Shown: positions 17,325-26,575, counted from the stretch's first letter. The stretch: 64,000 nt of DNA from Martinezella lusitana (GCF_900094565.1 NZ_FMAF01000025.1:1-64000), one strand, 5' to 3'. Numbers and translations: made by a program. Notes: generated by a model from the sequence alone, not told the origin.

Positions 17325-18644
17325 TCACGTCTCGTCGCGCAGCGACTTGAACGACGCCCGCAGTTCGGTCGTCATCAGCTCCGGCTGCTCCCAGGCGGCG
17401 AAATGTCCACCTTTCGGCGGCCGGTTGTAGTGAATGAGCTTCGGATAAGCCTTCTCGGCCCAGCTCTGCGGCGCCTGGTAGATTTCGTCCGGGAACGCGC
17501 TTACGGCGACCGGGATCTTGATGCCGCGAGGATCGAAGAATCCTCCCGACGGGAAATGGGCGTTGTCCCAATAGAGACGCGCCGACGAGATCGCAGTGTT
17601 GGTCAGCCAGTAGAGGGTGACGTTGTCAAGAACGTCGTCCGGTGTCAGCCCCTCCTTCGCGCCGTCGAAGGACCGTGCGATCATCTGGTAGCTGCGGATG
17701 TCGTGATCGAGCATCCAGGCGGCGAGCCCGACCGGCGAATCCACGATGCCGTAGAGCGTCTGCGGGCGATTGTTCATCTCGACCGCATAGCCGAGCCCGT
17801 TCTTGTAGAAATCGTCGAGCTGGCCGTAGGCGCGTTTCTCGTCGTCTGAAAGACCTGCAGGTGCCGGACTGCCGGCCGCGAGCGCCTTGGCTATGTCGGC
17901 GGGCACGGTTGCCGCCATGTTGGTATGGATGCCAAGCAGTCCCGGCGGCTCCTGTACCGCCATCAGTTCGGTTACGGCATTGCCCCAGTCGCCGCCCTGG
18001 GCGACGTATTTCGTGTAGCCGAGGCGTTGCATCAAAACGGCCCAAGCCTTGGCGATGCGGGGTGGGTTCCAGCCAACCTCCTTAGGCTTGGCGGAGAAGC
18101 CGTAGCCCGGTAGTGAGGGGATGACGACATGGAACGCGTCGTCTTCAGTGCCACCATAGGCCGTCGGATCGGTGAGCGGCTTGATGATTTTCATCTGCTC
18201 GATGATCGAACCCGGCCAACCATGCGTGATGATGATCGGTAGCGCGTTCTCATGCTTGGAGCGGACATGGATGAAATGGATGTCGAGGCCGTCGATCTCG
18301 GTGACGAACTGCGGGAAGCTGTTGAGCCGGGTTTCGACAGTGCGCCAGTTATAGCCCTGCCAGTGCTTGGCAAGCTTCTTGATGGTGTTCAATCGGACGC
18401 CCTGCGTGTCGTCCGAAACCGTTTCCTGGTCTGGCCAGCGGGTCGCCGCGACGCGGTGGCGAAGGTCAGCGAGCTGGTCGTCCTTGAATTTGACATGGAA
18501 TGGCCGGATAGCGTCGGCCGCCGGGGCTGCGGCCAGACGCGACGGCAGCAGGCTCATTGCGCCCACGGCAGCGATCCCCAGCGTTGCCGCACCTAGAAGC
18601 ATGCGGCGGTCCTGATCAATCTCTTCGAAAGCTTTCGTATGCAT
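17325..18644 (-). CDS. Exported epoxide hydrolase (EHN-type)
   Basis: 439 residues from an ATG at 18644 with a GAGGAG site; a 54-residue longer frame has none. The N-terminus has a Tat-like signal (DRRMLLGAATLGIAAVGAM). The mature part begins with an epoxide-hydrolase N-terminal domain (FHVKFKDDQLADLRHRVAAT RWPDQE region). The catalytic domain follows, with HGWPGS, the nucleophile Asp in AQGGDWGNAVTE and a late His in KGGHFAAWEQPEL. Related enzymes open xenobiotic or juvenile-hormone-type epoxides. It is the first gene of the leftward operon and faces the large regulator gene across about 330 bases. Confidence 0.9.
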   Translation of the reverse strand: MHTKAFEEIDQDRRMLLGAATLGIAAVGAMSLLPSRLAAAPAADAIRPFHVKFKDDQLADLRHRVAATRWPDQETVSDDTQGVRLNTIKKLAKHWQGYNWRTVETRLNSFPQFVTEIDGLDIHFIHVRSKHENALPIIITHGWPGSIIEQMKIIKPLTDPTAYGGTEDDAFHVVIPSLPGYGFSAKPKEVGWNPPRIAKAWAVLMQRLGYTKYVAQGGDWGNAVTELMAVQEPPGLLGIHTNMAATVPADIAKALAAGSPAPAGLSDDEKRAYGQLDDFYKNGLGYAVEMNNRPQTLYGIVDSPVGLAAWMLDHDIRSYQMIARSFDGAKEGLTPDDVLDNVTLYWLTNTAISSARLYWDNAHFPSGGFFDPRGIKIPVAVSAFPDEIYQAPQSWAEKAYPKLIHYNRPPKGGHFAAWEQPELMTTELRASFKSLRDET

Positions 18645-18972
18645 GTCGAATCTCCTCAAAATCGGAAAGGTCTGGCTGCACCTCCGTGCTGCGTCAGAAC
18701 CTACGAGGAGAGAGCGGAAAACGCCCGTTATGGGGTATGAGGAAGCGTTAGCTTTTGCGAGTGGCGTTGCACTGTCAGCGCCATTTGGATCTAACAGCGT
18801 TCGCATCGTTGTGGGTACTCACCAGGTTTTGACCCTCAATTAGTTGTTTTATACAAAGGATATGCAATCAAAGAGAGCAGCCTTGGCGCAAATCTCTCCG
18901 AGTTTGCGATAGCGGATGAGATGGACTTCAACTAAGGTTTGGCCAGTTCATTGGGTCTCTCGGGAAGACACC

Positions 18973-21837
18973 ATGGCGATTGAGGTGGTTGCAGACAATC
19001 AAGCATATCGCTTCGGTCCGTTTACGCTGGCCGTTAACGAGAGGCTGCTGTCCAGGAACGGCACCCCGACAGACCTGGGCGGACGCGCGCTCGACATCCT
19101 TATTGCGCTCGTCTCCGCCCCCAACGAAATCATCAGCAAAAAAGACTTGATGCTTCAGGTCTGGCCGGATGCTGTTGTCGAGGAAGGCAGCCTCCGTTTC
19201 CACATGACGGGCCTTCGCAAGGCACTCGGAGACGGCGAAGACGGGGCACGATATATCACGACGGTACCTGGACGGGGATATTGCTTCGTCGCTCCGATCT
19301 CGAGAACATTCGTCGACCGGGGAAGTGCGTCCGCTTCGACTGACGCGTTCCCACACGCCAACCTTCCCCCGCTTCTCGGGCGCATGGTCGGCCGTGATGT
19401 CGATGTTTTGAAGCTGGCCGCTCAGCTCACCGATTCCCGTTTGGTTACGATCGTCGGCCATGGCGGTGTCGGCAAGACTACCCTTGCAATCGCGGCCGCA
19501 CATCACGTCGCGGATCAGTTCGACGGACATGTTCTATTTGTCGACTTTGGCGCGATCGGAGATGCTCGGCTCGCGGCAACCACAGTTGCCACTTTGCTTG
19601 GGTTGTCGATCCAGGCCGACGACGCTACACCTGAACTCGTCCGCTTCTTGAAGGACAAGCACATCCTGCTAGTCCTCGACACCTGCGAACATGTTGTCGA
19701 GGCAATCGCAACGACCGTGATGTCGATCCTGAATTCCGCACCGCAGGTGCATATCCTGGCGACAAGCCGGGAAACCCTGCGCATCGAGGGCGAGCGTGTC
19801 TACCGGTTGGATGCCCTGGCATGTCCGCCGGACGTTCCGGAGATTTCGGTGGCGGCGCTTCAAGACTTCCCCGCGACACAGTTGTTTGTCGAACGTGCGG
19901 TGGCCGGCGGAGCTCAACTGGATGTGAACGGCGCGCAGGCAGCCATCGTCTGCGAGATCTGCCGCAAGCTCGATGGTGTCGCACTTGCCATCGAACTTGC
20001 CGCCAGGCGTGTCGAGACCTACGGGCTGGAACAGACCGCGGCGCTGCTGGATCAGCAGCTCACGCTGTTGTGGCAGGGACTTCGAAGCGCGCCACCGCGT
20101 CAGCAAACCCTGCAGGCGACGCTGGATTGGAGCTATGGCCTCTTATCCGATCTCGAGCGAACGGTCTTGCGGCGCCTGGCCGTGTTCGTCGGTAACTTCC
20201 CGCTCGATGCCGCCTTGGAGGTGGTGGCGAGCGAGACGCTCGACCGTGCGTCAGTCTTCGCGGCGATCGACAGCCTTGTCGAGAAGTCGATGGTGGCAGC
20301 GCGTCCGCTCGGAGCGATGATGCGCTACCGCCTCCTGGACACGACCCGAGCGTACGTGTTGGACCGGGGCAAGGACGATGACGAGCGTACGGACCTGTCG
20401 AGCCGTCATGCGGCCTACTGCAGAGTGTGGTTCGAACAAAACGGCAGCGAGTGGTCATCGCTCTCGACCGCCACGGAACGCGCGCCGCACTTCAATGCAA
20501 TCAACAATGTTCGTTCGGCCCTCGAATGGTGTTTTGGCGAGACAGGCGATGCGTCCATGGGCGTCGGACTGGTCGCGGCGGTCGCACCTGTGTTCCGGGC
20601 GATGGGTCTGCTGCCTGAGTGCCACCGTTGGACGGAGCGCGCGCTGCAGTCGATCGACGAGACGACACGCGGTGGCAACGAGGAGATGCAGCTTCAGGCG
20701 TCGTTCGGGGTGTCTTTGATGTTCACGCAAGGGCACAACGACATGTCGGCCGCGGCTCTCAACAGAAGCCTTGAGATCGCGCAGGCGCGGGGCGACTACC
20801 TCAATGCTGCCCGCCTCCTTGGGCCACTCTACTTCTTCCATCTCCGCAGCGGAGAGTTCCGACGATGTCTGCAGTATGCAGAGCGTTGTTTCGAGATCGC
20901 TGGCAGTCTCGGCGATCCCGCGGCGACTGCTCTGTCGCATACCCTCCTCGGTCTGTCGTACTGCTTGGTCGGTCGCCTCGGGGAGGCACGCACGACGCTG
21001 GCCCCGGTTCTCGAACCCGGAAGATCGCCTGCGAGCAAGCAGATCCATTATGGGTTCGACCACTACACCTGGGCTGGCATAGGATGGTCGACGACGCTCT
21101 GGCTTCAAGGGTATCGCGATCAGGCCCGTGCCGTTATTCGCCAGGCGTTCAAGGATGCTGAAACGATTCGCCATCCGGTGTCCTTCGCGATCTCGCTCAG
21201 TTCGATCGCAACACTCCTGTGGATCGGCGATCTTGACCTTGCGGAAGAGCATCTGGTGCCGTTTATAACGAGGGCGGAAACACTTTCTTTCGGGCCTTAC
21301 CTGCCGATGGGACATGCGTTCCGAGCCGAAATCGCGATCCGACGAGGAGACGTAGAGGTCGGCGCAGCCGCCTTGCAAAGGCAACTCGAAAACCTCCACG
21401 TCGCACGCTTCGAACTGTTCACCATCCGGTTCCAGTTTGTCTTGATTGCGGGCTTTGTCTCGATCGGCCGCTACACCGACGCTTGGTCGTTGGCGGAAGA
21501 GACGGCACAATTGATCGAGGACAAGGGGTACTTTTCCTATCTTCCCGAGCTTTTGAGGCTAAGGGGAAGCATTCTTCTGGCTGCGCCCGAGTTGAGCAAC
21601 ATGGATGGGGAGACATACCTCACGCAATCCCTGCAGATGAGCCGAGACCAGGGCGCGGGATCCTGGGAGGTGCGAGCGGCGACAGATCTGGCGAGACTAT
21701 GGGCTGGCCAGGGTCGTTCGACGGAAGCGACAGAGTTGTTGCGACCGATCTTCGAGCGTCTCACGGAGGGCCGAGATACGCCGGATCTCAAGGCGGCTGC
21801 AGAGGCGCTGGAGAAACTTGCACACCGCGGGAGATGA
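18973..21837 (+). CDS. Large winged-helix regulator with NB-ARC-like ATPase and TPR-like repeats
   Basis: About 954 residues from an ATG at 18973; a start at 18916 is possible but adds a non-conserved tail. Residues about 10-108 are an OmpR-type winged helix (YRFGPFTLAVNERLLSRNG, YITTVPGRGYCFVAPI). A STAND-type ATPase follows: Walker A GHGGVGKTT (162-170), Walker B ILLVLDTCEH (231-240) and an SRETLRIEGE arm. The second half is helical and TPR-like. Proteins of this build (MalT/AfsR-like) fire on ligand binding and ATP. It diverges from the epoxide-hydrolase operon and is its likely activator. Confidence 0.88.
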   Translation: MAIEVVADNQAYRFGPFTLAVNERLLSRNGTPTDLGGRALDILIALVSAPNEIISKKDLMLQVWPDAVVEEGSLRFHMTGLRKALGDGEDGARYITTVPGRGYCFVAPISRTFVDRGSASASTDAFPHANLPPLLGRMVGRDVDVLKLAAQLTDSRLVTIVGHGGVGKTTLAIAAAHHVADQFDGHVLFVDFGAIGDARLAATTVATLLGLSIQADDATPELVRFLKDKHILLVLDTCEHVVEAIATTVMSILNSAPQVHILATSRETLRIEGERVYRLDALACPPDVPEISVAALQDFPATQLFVERAVAGGAQLDVNGAQAAIVCEICRKLDGVALAIELAARRVETYGLEQTAALLDQQLTLLWQGLRSAPPRQQTLQATLDWSYGLLSDLERTVLRRLAVFVGNFPLDAALEVVASETLDRASVFAAIDSLVEKSMVAARPLGAMMRYRLLDTTRAYVLDRGKDDDERTDLSSRHAAYCRVWFEQNGSEWSSLSTATERAPHFNAINNVRSALEWCFGETGDASMGVGLVAAVAPVFRAMGLLPECHRWTERALQSIDETTRGGNEEMQLQASFGVSLMFTQGHNDMSAAALNRSLEIAQARGDYLNAARLLGPLYFFHLRSGEFRRCLQYAERCFEIAGSLGDPAATALSHTLLGLSYCLVGRLGEARTTLAPVLEPGRSPASKQIHYGFDHYTWAGIGWSTTLWLQGYRDQARAVIRQAFKDAETIRHPVSFAISLSSIATLLWIGDLDLAEEHLVPFITRAETLSFGPYLPMGHAFRAEIAIRRGDVEVGAAALQRQLENLHVARFELFTIRFQFVLIAGFVSIGRYTDAWSLAEETAQLIEDKGYFSYLPELLRLRGSILLAAPELSNMDGETYLTQSLQMSRDQGAGSWEVRAATDLARLWAGQGRSTEATELLRPIFERLTEGRDTPDLKAAAEALEKLAHRGR

Positions 21838-22147
21838 TCAGTTCCTGTGAATTTGGGCATCGCAAGGGCATGATTGCAAATACGCATCCTGCGAAAACCT
21901 GCCGCCATGCCTGCAAAACAACCGATTATCGCAACTATCGGTATCGGATCCTCGTGCCGATCGCTGTAAATGCATGGCAGACCGGAAATTAGCCTTTCCC
22001 GCCGGGGTCGAGCTGAAGATCCTGGGGGCGCCGTCAATGCCGCACTTTATCTCATGCGGGACATGTCCTTACCCGGACTGCACACACTTCCCCCTCAACC
22101 GGCGGATCAGCTGAATGATTGGAAAGCCTAGTGTTTGATTATGATTT

Positions 22148-22429
22148 TCAACGATCGAACAAAAACCGCTCGAGCCCACCGTTTGGACTCTGGGAAAATA
22201 AGTCTTTGAACAATTTTGATACAATACGTGGGCGCAAACCAGCTCTCTCGTCGATCAACACCACCGAGAACTTTTTTATCTCGATGGTGATCGTGCCCAC
22301 ATCGTCGCTGCGACGATACTTCCACGAATCGAGCGAATTGAATCCGTTCTGTATTGCCCATGCAGCAATAGTCTGCGCCGTCATGACGTGTCCCATCGCG
22401 GAGATCAAGGCGCCCACGCGCGTCTTCAA
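22148..22429 (-). CDS. Hypothetical protein, doubtful
   Basis: A 93-residue frame from a TTG at 22429 with a close GGAG. The composition is protein-like (AAWAIQNGFNSLDSWKYRR, VGTITIEIKKFSVVLIDERA), and there is no recognised family. A longer plus-strand frame overlaps it. It sits just downstream of an IS6-family remnant in an otherwise empty 700-base stretch, so it may be a decayed gene piece. Confidence 0.3.
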   Translation of the reverse strand: MKTRVGALISAMGHVMTAQTIAAWAIQNGFNSLDSWKYRRSDDVGTITIEIKKFSVVLIDERAGLRPRIVSKLFKDLFSQSPNGGLERFLFDR

Positions 22430-22558
22430 ATCACTCCGCTACTTGGTGAATAGCTTGGATGAATCACGGAGATCCAGCACCAAATTGATTGGACCGCAAA
22501 TTGTCCGAGCGTTGTTGCAAGTCGGACTCACATCTTTGTCTTGGCTGGTTATCTTGCC

Positions 22559-22651
22559 CCGGCGGTGGCTTACACCATAGCGACAGTACCACAGTACCGA
22601 CCAAAAGATAATCTCACCCCGAAAATGCCGCCACGTGAAATCGCTCGTCAA
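22559..22651 (-). mobile_element. IS6-family transposase remnant
   Basis: From a TTG at 22651 the frame encodes TSDFTWRHFRGEIIFWSVLW followed by YCRYGVSHR. This is the conserved N-terminus of IS6/IS26-family transposases (usually ...WRHF.GEIIL..VRWYCRYGISYR). After about 31 residues the similarity ends and the DDE domain is missing. The remnant overlaps one arm of the inverted repeat at 22649-22702. Confidence 0.7.
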
Positions 22652-22702
22652 AAATCTCGCTAAAAATTACCAGCCCTCAATCGAGCGTCAGCGAGATTTT
22701 TG
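22649..22702 (-). terminator. Inverted repeat downstream of the chemoreceptor gene
   Basis: CAAAAATCTCGCT (22649-22661) and AGCGAGATTTTTG (22690-22702) are perfect 13-base reverse complements separated by 28 bases. The repeat lies about 70 bases past the stop of the leftward chemoreceptor gene, where a terminator is expected. It is A/T-rich at the foot of the stem. It could alternatively be a relic of the IS6 insertion, whose transposase start lies in the left arm. Confidence 0.4.
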
Positions 22703-22769
22703 CAATCAAAGCCATATTGGCCGCCTTCCACTCCGACGAGGGGAAGGCTATAGCCATCGTCGCGATGTC

Positions 22770-24569
22770 CTAAAACTCCTCCCATTCCGTTTCTTTTGCA
22801 GATAGAGCTGCGGATCCGTATGTCGCGAGAATAGTTGGAGCATTGCGCAGCTTGCGCCCTTGGGCAGGAGGCGCTGCGGACTGGATTGCATGTCTTGTTG
22901 ATACCGCAGTGCGAGCCATCACATCATCGAACTTGAATTGATCAAGAAGCTCAAAGAGCGCAGCGGCTTCACGTGCGAGGCTGTGGCTTGCGGCGGTCTG
23001 TTCTTCGACCATTGCTGCATTCTGCTGAGTGCCTTGATCGACCATGTTTACGGCTTGATTGATCTCCGCAAGCGCAGTCGACTGTTCGCGTGCGGCTTCT
23101 ACGATTGCAACCACATTGGTGTCGATCGCATGAACCTGGGTAGCGATCTCTTGCAGAGCGGATCCCGCTTTGGTCACGAGCGAAACACCGCTCTGGACAT
23201 GGCCGCCGGATGCCGTGATCAAAGCCTTTATCTCCTTGGCGGCTGTCGCAGACCGTTGTGCGAGCTCGCGGACCTCCTGGGCCACGACTGCAAAACCCTT
23301 GCCGGCCTCACCTGCGCGCGCTGCCTCAACTCCAGCATTAAGGGCGAGAAGGTTTGTTTGAAAGGCGATCTCATCGATAACCCCGATGATGTTTGAGATT
23401 TCGCGCGATGAAGCCTCGATCTGATCCATAGCGCCAATGGCATCACGCACCACCGCGCCGGAATGCTCAGCATGCTCGCGCGTCCGGGTGACCAACCGAC
23501 CAGCCTCTTCGGCCCGATGGCTCGAATCTTTTACTGTTGTGGTAATCTCTTCCAGTGCGGCAGCCGTCTGCTCGATGGAGGCAGCCTGTTGCTCAGTACG
23601 CTTGGCGAGGTCGTCGGCGGCAGCTTGGACCTGATTTGAACCCGATGAGATGGCCTGTGCATTGTCTGCTACAGTTGACATGGCCCGCTTCAGTTTTTCG
23701 GAGGCTTCATTGAAATCCGTCCGCAACCGCTCTAGCGAAGCGATAAAGGGTTTCTCAATCCTTTGCGATAGATCACCGTCCGCCAGATTGGTCAGGCAAT
23801 TCGCCAGTGCTTCGACATTCTCGACGCGGCCGGTGACATCCGTTGCAAATTTAACGACCTTGAAAACCTTCCCATTGAGATCGAAGATCGGATTATAGGA
23901 TGCTTGAATAAAAACCTTGCGACCGCCTTTGCCAATCCGCATGAATTCGTCGGCAACGAACTCGCCGGCGCTGAGCCTGGCCCAAAATTGTCGATAATCG
24001 CTGGTTCCCGTGTAGGCCGGTTCACAGAACATTGAGTGGTGCCTGCCCTGTATCTCTGCAAGCGTATAACCGAGTGCTGACAAGAAATTGTCATTGGCAG
24101 TCAGCACATCACCGGTCGGCGTGAACTCGATGATGGCCTGCGCTCGCGACAAGGCCTCGATCTTTCCGGCATCTTCAGCCGTTTTCAGCTTCTGAGCTGT
24201 GATGTCGGTCGCGATCTTGATGACCTTGATAGGTTTGCCTCGGCGAAAGACTGGGTTATAAGACGCCTCGATCCAGACTTCTTTGCCTCCTTTGCCAACG
24301 CGCTTGTATTGTCGTTGATCAAAATTGCCGGCGGCCAACTTGGCCCAGAAAGTCTTGTAGTCTGGGGATTGCGCATAGCTCCGCTCTACGAACATGCTAT
24401 GATGTTTGCCGACAATCTCTGTGAGATCATAGCCAAGTGCACGGCAGAAGTTTTCGTTCGCGGTCAGAATTCGGCCCGTCAGATCGAACTCGATCATGGC
24501 TTGCGACTTTGACAGAGCAGCAAGTGCTGCAAGAGCGTTAGCACCACGACTTAGAATATTCACGTCCAA
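22770..24569 (-). CDS. Soluble methyl-accepting chemotaxis protein with two PAS domains
   Basis: 599 residues with no membrane segment. Two tandem PAS domains cover about residues 20-130 and 140-255; each has an ENFCRALGYDL/DNFLSALGYTL core and a KVIKIATDIT/KVVKFATDVT end. A short HAMP-like linker leads to the MCP signalling hairpin, whose tip reads IDEIAFQTNLLALNAGVEAARAG over residues in the 380s-400s. The extreme C-terminus is EWEEF, matching the xWxxF pentapeptide that tethers CheR/CheB. The gene stands alone; no che genes are nearby, so it probably feeds a chromosomal chemotaxis pathway in response to a cytoplasmic redox or energy cue. Confidence 0.93.
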   Translation of the reverse strand: MDVNILSRGANALAALAALSKSQAMIEFDLTGRILTANENFCRALGYDLTEIVGKHHSMFVERSYAQSPDYKTFWAKLAAGNFDQRQYKRVGKGGKEVWIEASYNPVFRRGKPIKVIKIATDITAQKLKTAEDAGKIEALSRAQAIIEFTPTGDVLTANDNFLSALGYTLAEIQGRHHSMFCEPAYTGTSDYRQFWARLSAGEFVADEFMRIGKGGRKVFIQASYNPIFDLNGKVFKVVKFATDVTGRVENVEALANCLTNLADGDLSQRIEKPFIASLERLRTDFNEASEKLKRAMSTVADNAQAISSGSNQVQAAADDLAKRTEQQAASIEQTAAALEEITTTVKDSSHRAEEAGRLVTRTREHAEHSGAVVRDAIGAMDQIEASSREISNIIGVIDEIAFQTNLLALNAGVEAARAGEAGKGFAVVAQEVRELAQRSATAAKEIKALITASGGHVQSGVSLVTKAGSALQEIATQVHAIDTNVVAIVEAAREQSTALAEINQAVNMVDQGTQQNAAMVEEQTAASHSLAREAAALFELLDQFKFDDVMARTAVSTRHAIQSAAPPAQGRKLRNAPTILATYGSAALSAKETEWEEF

Positions 24570-24711
24570 TCCTCCGTTGGATGAATGCGGTTAGAGCCGA
24601 GCCGCAGGTGAATATTCGCACTGTCCCATTAATTGATGTTTAATTGTAATTTCGGTGTTCATCGGATCGAGCAGAGCTTCGAAACGTTACGCACTCTGGC
24701 GGCCTAATAAT

Positions 24712-25254
24712 TCAGTCGATGGCGCCATTGATTATCATCCGCGACACGAACGTTTTCAAAAGGTCCGGATCGAAATGCCCGTGTGAACGGAACATCAGGT
24801 CAACAGCTTCCGCCTGCGACATGCTCCCCTTGTAGGGCCGCACGGTCGTCAGTGCGTCGTAGACATCGCAGATCGCCGCGACGCGGGCAACGAAGGGAAT
24901 GTCGCGTCCCACTAGCTGCTTTGGATAGCCGGATCCGTCGAATTTCTCATGATGATACAGACAAATATCGAGAACTGCCTCGGGCATGTCATCGATCTGC
25001 GCGGCTATCTCATAGCCTCGTTCGGGGTGGGTTCGGATGATAGCAAGTTCTTGCACCGTTAGTTGGCCGGGCTTTCGCAAAAGATCGACGGACAAGGCCG
25101 TCTTGCCAAGATCATAAACAAGGCCACCCAAGCCTAACAACCGTATTGCATCCTCACCCATCGCAAGGCTGCGACCGAACGTGACCATCAACGCACTCAC
25201 GGCGTCGGATTTGCCGAACGCAAGGGCACCGCATTTCAATTCGTGCCGGCGCAT
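24712..25254 (-). CDS. Degenerate HD-GYP domain protein (C-terminal part)
   Basis: 180 residues covering most of an HD-GYP domain: GLGGLVYDLGKTALSVDLLR, then ICLYHHEKFDGSGYPKQL and a CDVYDALTTVRPYKG segment. The His of the metal-binding HD pair is replaced by Tyr (YDLGK for HDLGK), while HHE and the GYP loop are kept. The start ATG overlaps the stop of an upstream frame (TAATG), so the two may be translationally coupled or may be halves of one broken gene. Cyclic-di-GMP hydrolysis is doubtful without the His. Confidence 0.7.
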   Translation of the reverse strand: MRRHELKCGALAFGKSDAVSALMVTFGRSLAMGEDAIRLLGLGGLVYDLGKTALSVDLLRKPGQLTVQELAIIRTHPERGYEIAAQIDDMPEAVLDICLYHHEKFDGSGYPKQLVGRDIPFVARVAAICDVYDALTTVRPYKGSMSQAEAVDLMFRSHGHFDPDLLKTFVSRMIINGAID

Positions 25255-25583
25255 TAGCGCCGGTGATTTCGCCGACGGTCCTCATTGCCTGGGCTTTCCG
25301 ATATCTTCCGCAGGAAGCTGCGGAGCTTCGACAGAAACATTTCCGGCTCGTCGAAGTGATCGCTTTGACGCGCTGTCACATCCCTTCGCTGCATCTCCTG
25401 CCCCCTGCGGGCCAGCAGCTCAAGGCTGTTGATGAGATCGGCCGTGACGCGATGGCATCGCTCACGCCCTTCCTTCAGGCAATAGGCGGTAACCGACGTC
25501 AGGGCGATCGCGGTCTCGGCATAGGGCGTCCCCGTGATCATGCCCCAGATATGGTCCGGCAAGATCGGATCGGCGGCCGACAC
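25254..25583 (-). CDS. Upstream half of the split HD-GYP gene (hypothetical)
   Basis: 109 residues from a GTG at 25583. I recognise no domain with confidence. The C-terminal part (EPEMFLSKLRSFLRKI) would lie just before the HD-GYP domain if the two frames were joined. The reading frame ends in a basic run (DRRRNHRR) at the overlapping TAATG. A frameshift near 25255-25300 in a once single gene is the simplest explanation; a genuine two-gene unit is the alternative. Confidence 0.45.
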   Translation of the reverse strand: MSAADPILPDHIWGMITGTPYAETAIALTSVTAYCLKEGRERCHRVTADLINSLELLARRGQEMQRRDVTARQSDHFDEPEMFLSKLRSFLRKISESPGNEDRRRNHRR

Positions 25584-25662
25584 ATGGGTTTGATCTCGCG
25601 CAAGGCGAGATGAACGACCCGTCGGTATATTTAGGTGTCATATGACTTGAAGAGGACACATC

Positions 25663-25869
25663 ATGATCGGGTGGCTCGTTCGCATACTTATGTTGGGTGC
25701 CGGTATTGTCGCCGGTTGGTTCGTGCCGCGCGATCAGCTCGGTTACACGATCGTTCAGTTCGTCGTTCTGCTGTTGCTGGTTCTGGTGATATCGGTTGTG
25801 CTGCTGTATTTTCCAATTCACCGTGGACGCACCAAGCGTCCTCCGCCCAAGAACCTGAATGACGGCTAG
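25663..25869 (+). CDS. Small two-segment membrane protein
   Basis: 68 residues with a GAGG site before the ATG. Two hydrophobic helices (residues 4-22 and about 28-51, rich in Leu and Val) are joined by the short loop VPRDQLG. A basic, Pro-rich tail follows (HRGRTKRPPPKNLNDG). By the positive-inside rule the tail is cytoplasmic. I know no function for it. It stands alone between the HD-GYP gene and a truncated flavoprotein gene. Confidence 0.65.
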   Translation: MIGWLVRILMLGAGIVAGWFVPRDQLGYTIVQFVVLLLLVLVISVVLLYFPIHRGRTKRPPPKNLNDG

Positions 25870-26041
25870 CCGAGTTGGTCGGCGCAGGAATTCCCAAGAC
25901 GGGGTAAATCAGGATTCGGTCCAGGGATGGCAAAGAAACGGATCTCCTCCCCCGAGCATGCCGAGTCCGAAACGCTATCATCTCCCCTTGGTCGAATAGG
26001 CAAACCGAAGGTCAGATAATCCGCCTGAAACTCATCAAGCG

Positions 26042-26251
26042 TCACATGTACAGACGTGCAAAGCTCGATCTTCGGCAGGCGCGATTAATCGACGCAACAT
26101 GGGAGCTCCGCTTGAGCAATGGCCAACGCTCGGCTATGCGGCGGCGCTCGAGCACCAAATGTGAAACACCGGCCTTGCTCAGATGTTCACTCATGGCAAC
26201 ACCGGCCTGGCCGGCACCGACAACGAGCGTGTCCACGACTTCAACTGGCAT
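26042..26251 (-). pseudogene. Truncated flavin monooxygenase-like gene (N-terminus only)
   Basis: From an ATG at 26251 the frame reads MPVEVVDTLVVGAGQAGVAM and then SEHLSKAGVSHLVLERRRIAERW. That is the FAD-binding Rossmann start of bacterial flavin-containing monooxygenases. After about 46 residues the family similarity stops and the frame ends at 26042, where a normal protein would have 400 or more residues. It is a 5' stub left by a deletion or insertion. Confidence 0.7.
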
Positions 26252-26408
26252 GGCACTGTCCTTTTCCCCATCAGGGCTAGTTTGCTTGCTCTCCTCGCAG
26301 CTGTAGTGCACGTGCCCGGGATAGAAAATTACGTTTTCGTTTTGCAGTGATTAGGCTGGCACTAATCACAGACGGAGGACCTGCTCATGGCACCAGCGGT
26401 GTGGCCGT

Positions 26409-26575
26409 GTGCTTATCAACGACGCGCCGCATGCCTCCCGGCACCCTTCGGCGGCTTCAAGCAATCGGGCTTCGGACGGGAATTCGGCGTCTTCGGGCTG
26501 GAGGCTTTTCTCGAACCCCGCGCCCCGCTTGCCTGGAGACAGAAGGCCGCGCAGCTACAGGGCTGCGTGGCCTGA
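26409..26575 (+). pseudogene. Aldehyde dehydrogenase 3' remnant
   Basis: The frame ending at 26575 reads APFGGFKQSGFGREFGVFGL then EAFLEPRA, the signature C-terminal end of ALDH-superfamily enzymes. Just upstream, a different frame carries LINDAPHAS, the segment that normally precedes APFGG, so one frameshift separates them near 26440. The remainder of the gene is absent. Together with the monooxygenase stub at 26042-26251 it marks a rearrangement joint. Confidence 0.7.

Noticed and set aside
22119..22580. 153-residue plus frame near the IS6 remnant
   Set aside because: It overlaps the transposase remnant and another minus frame, and contains no motif; likely non-coding.
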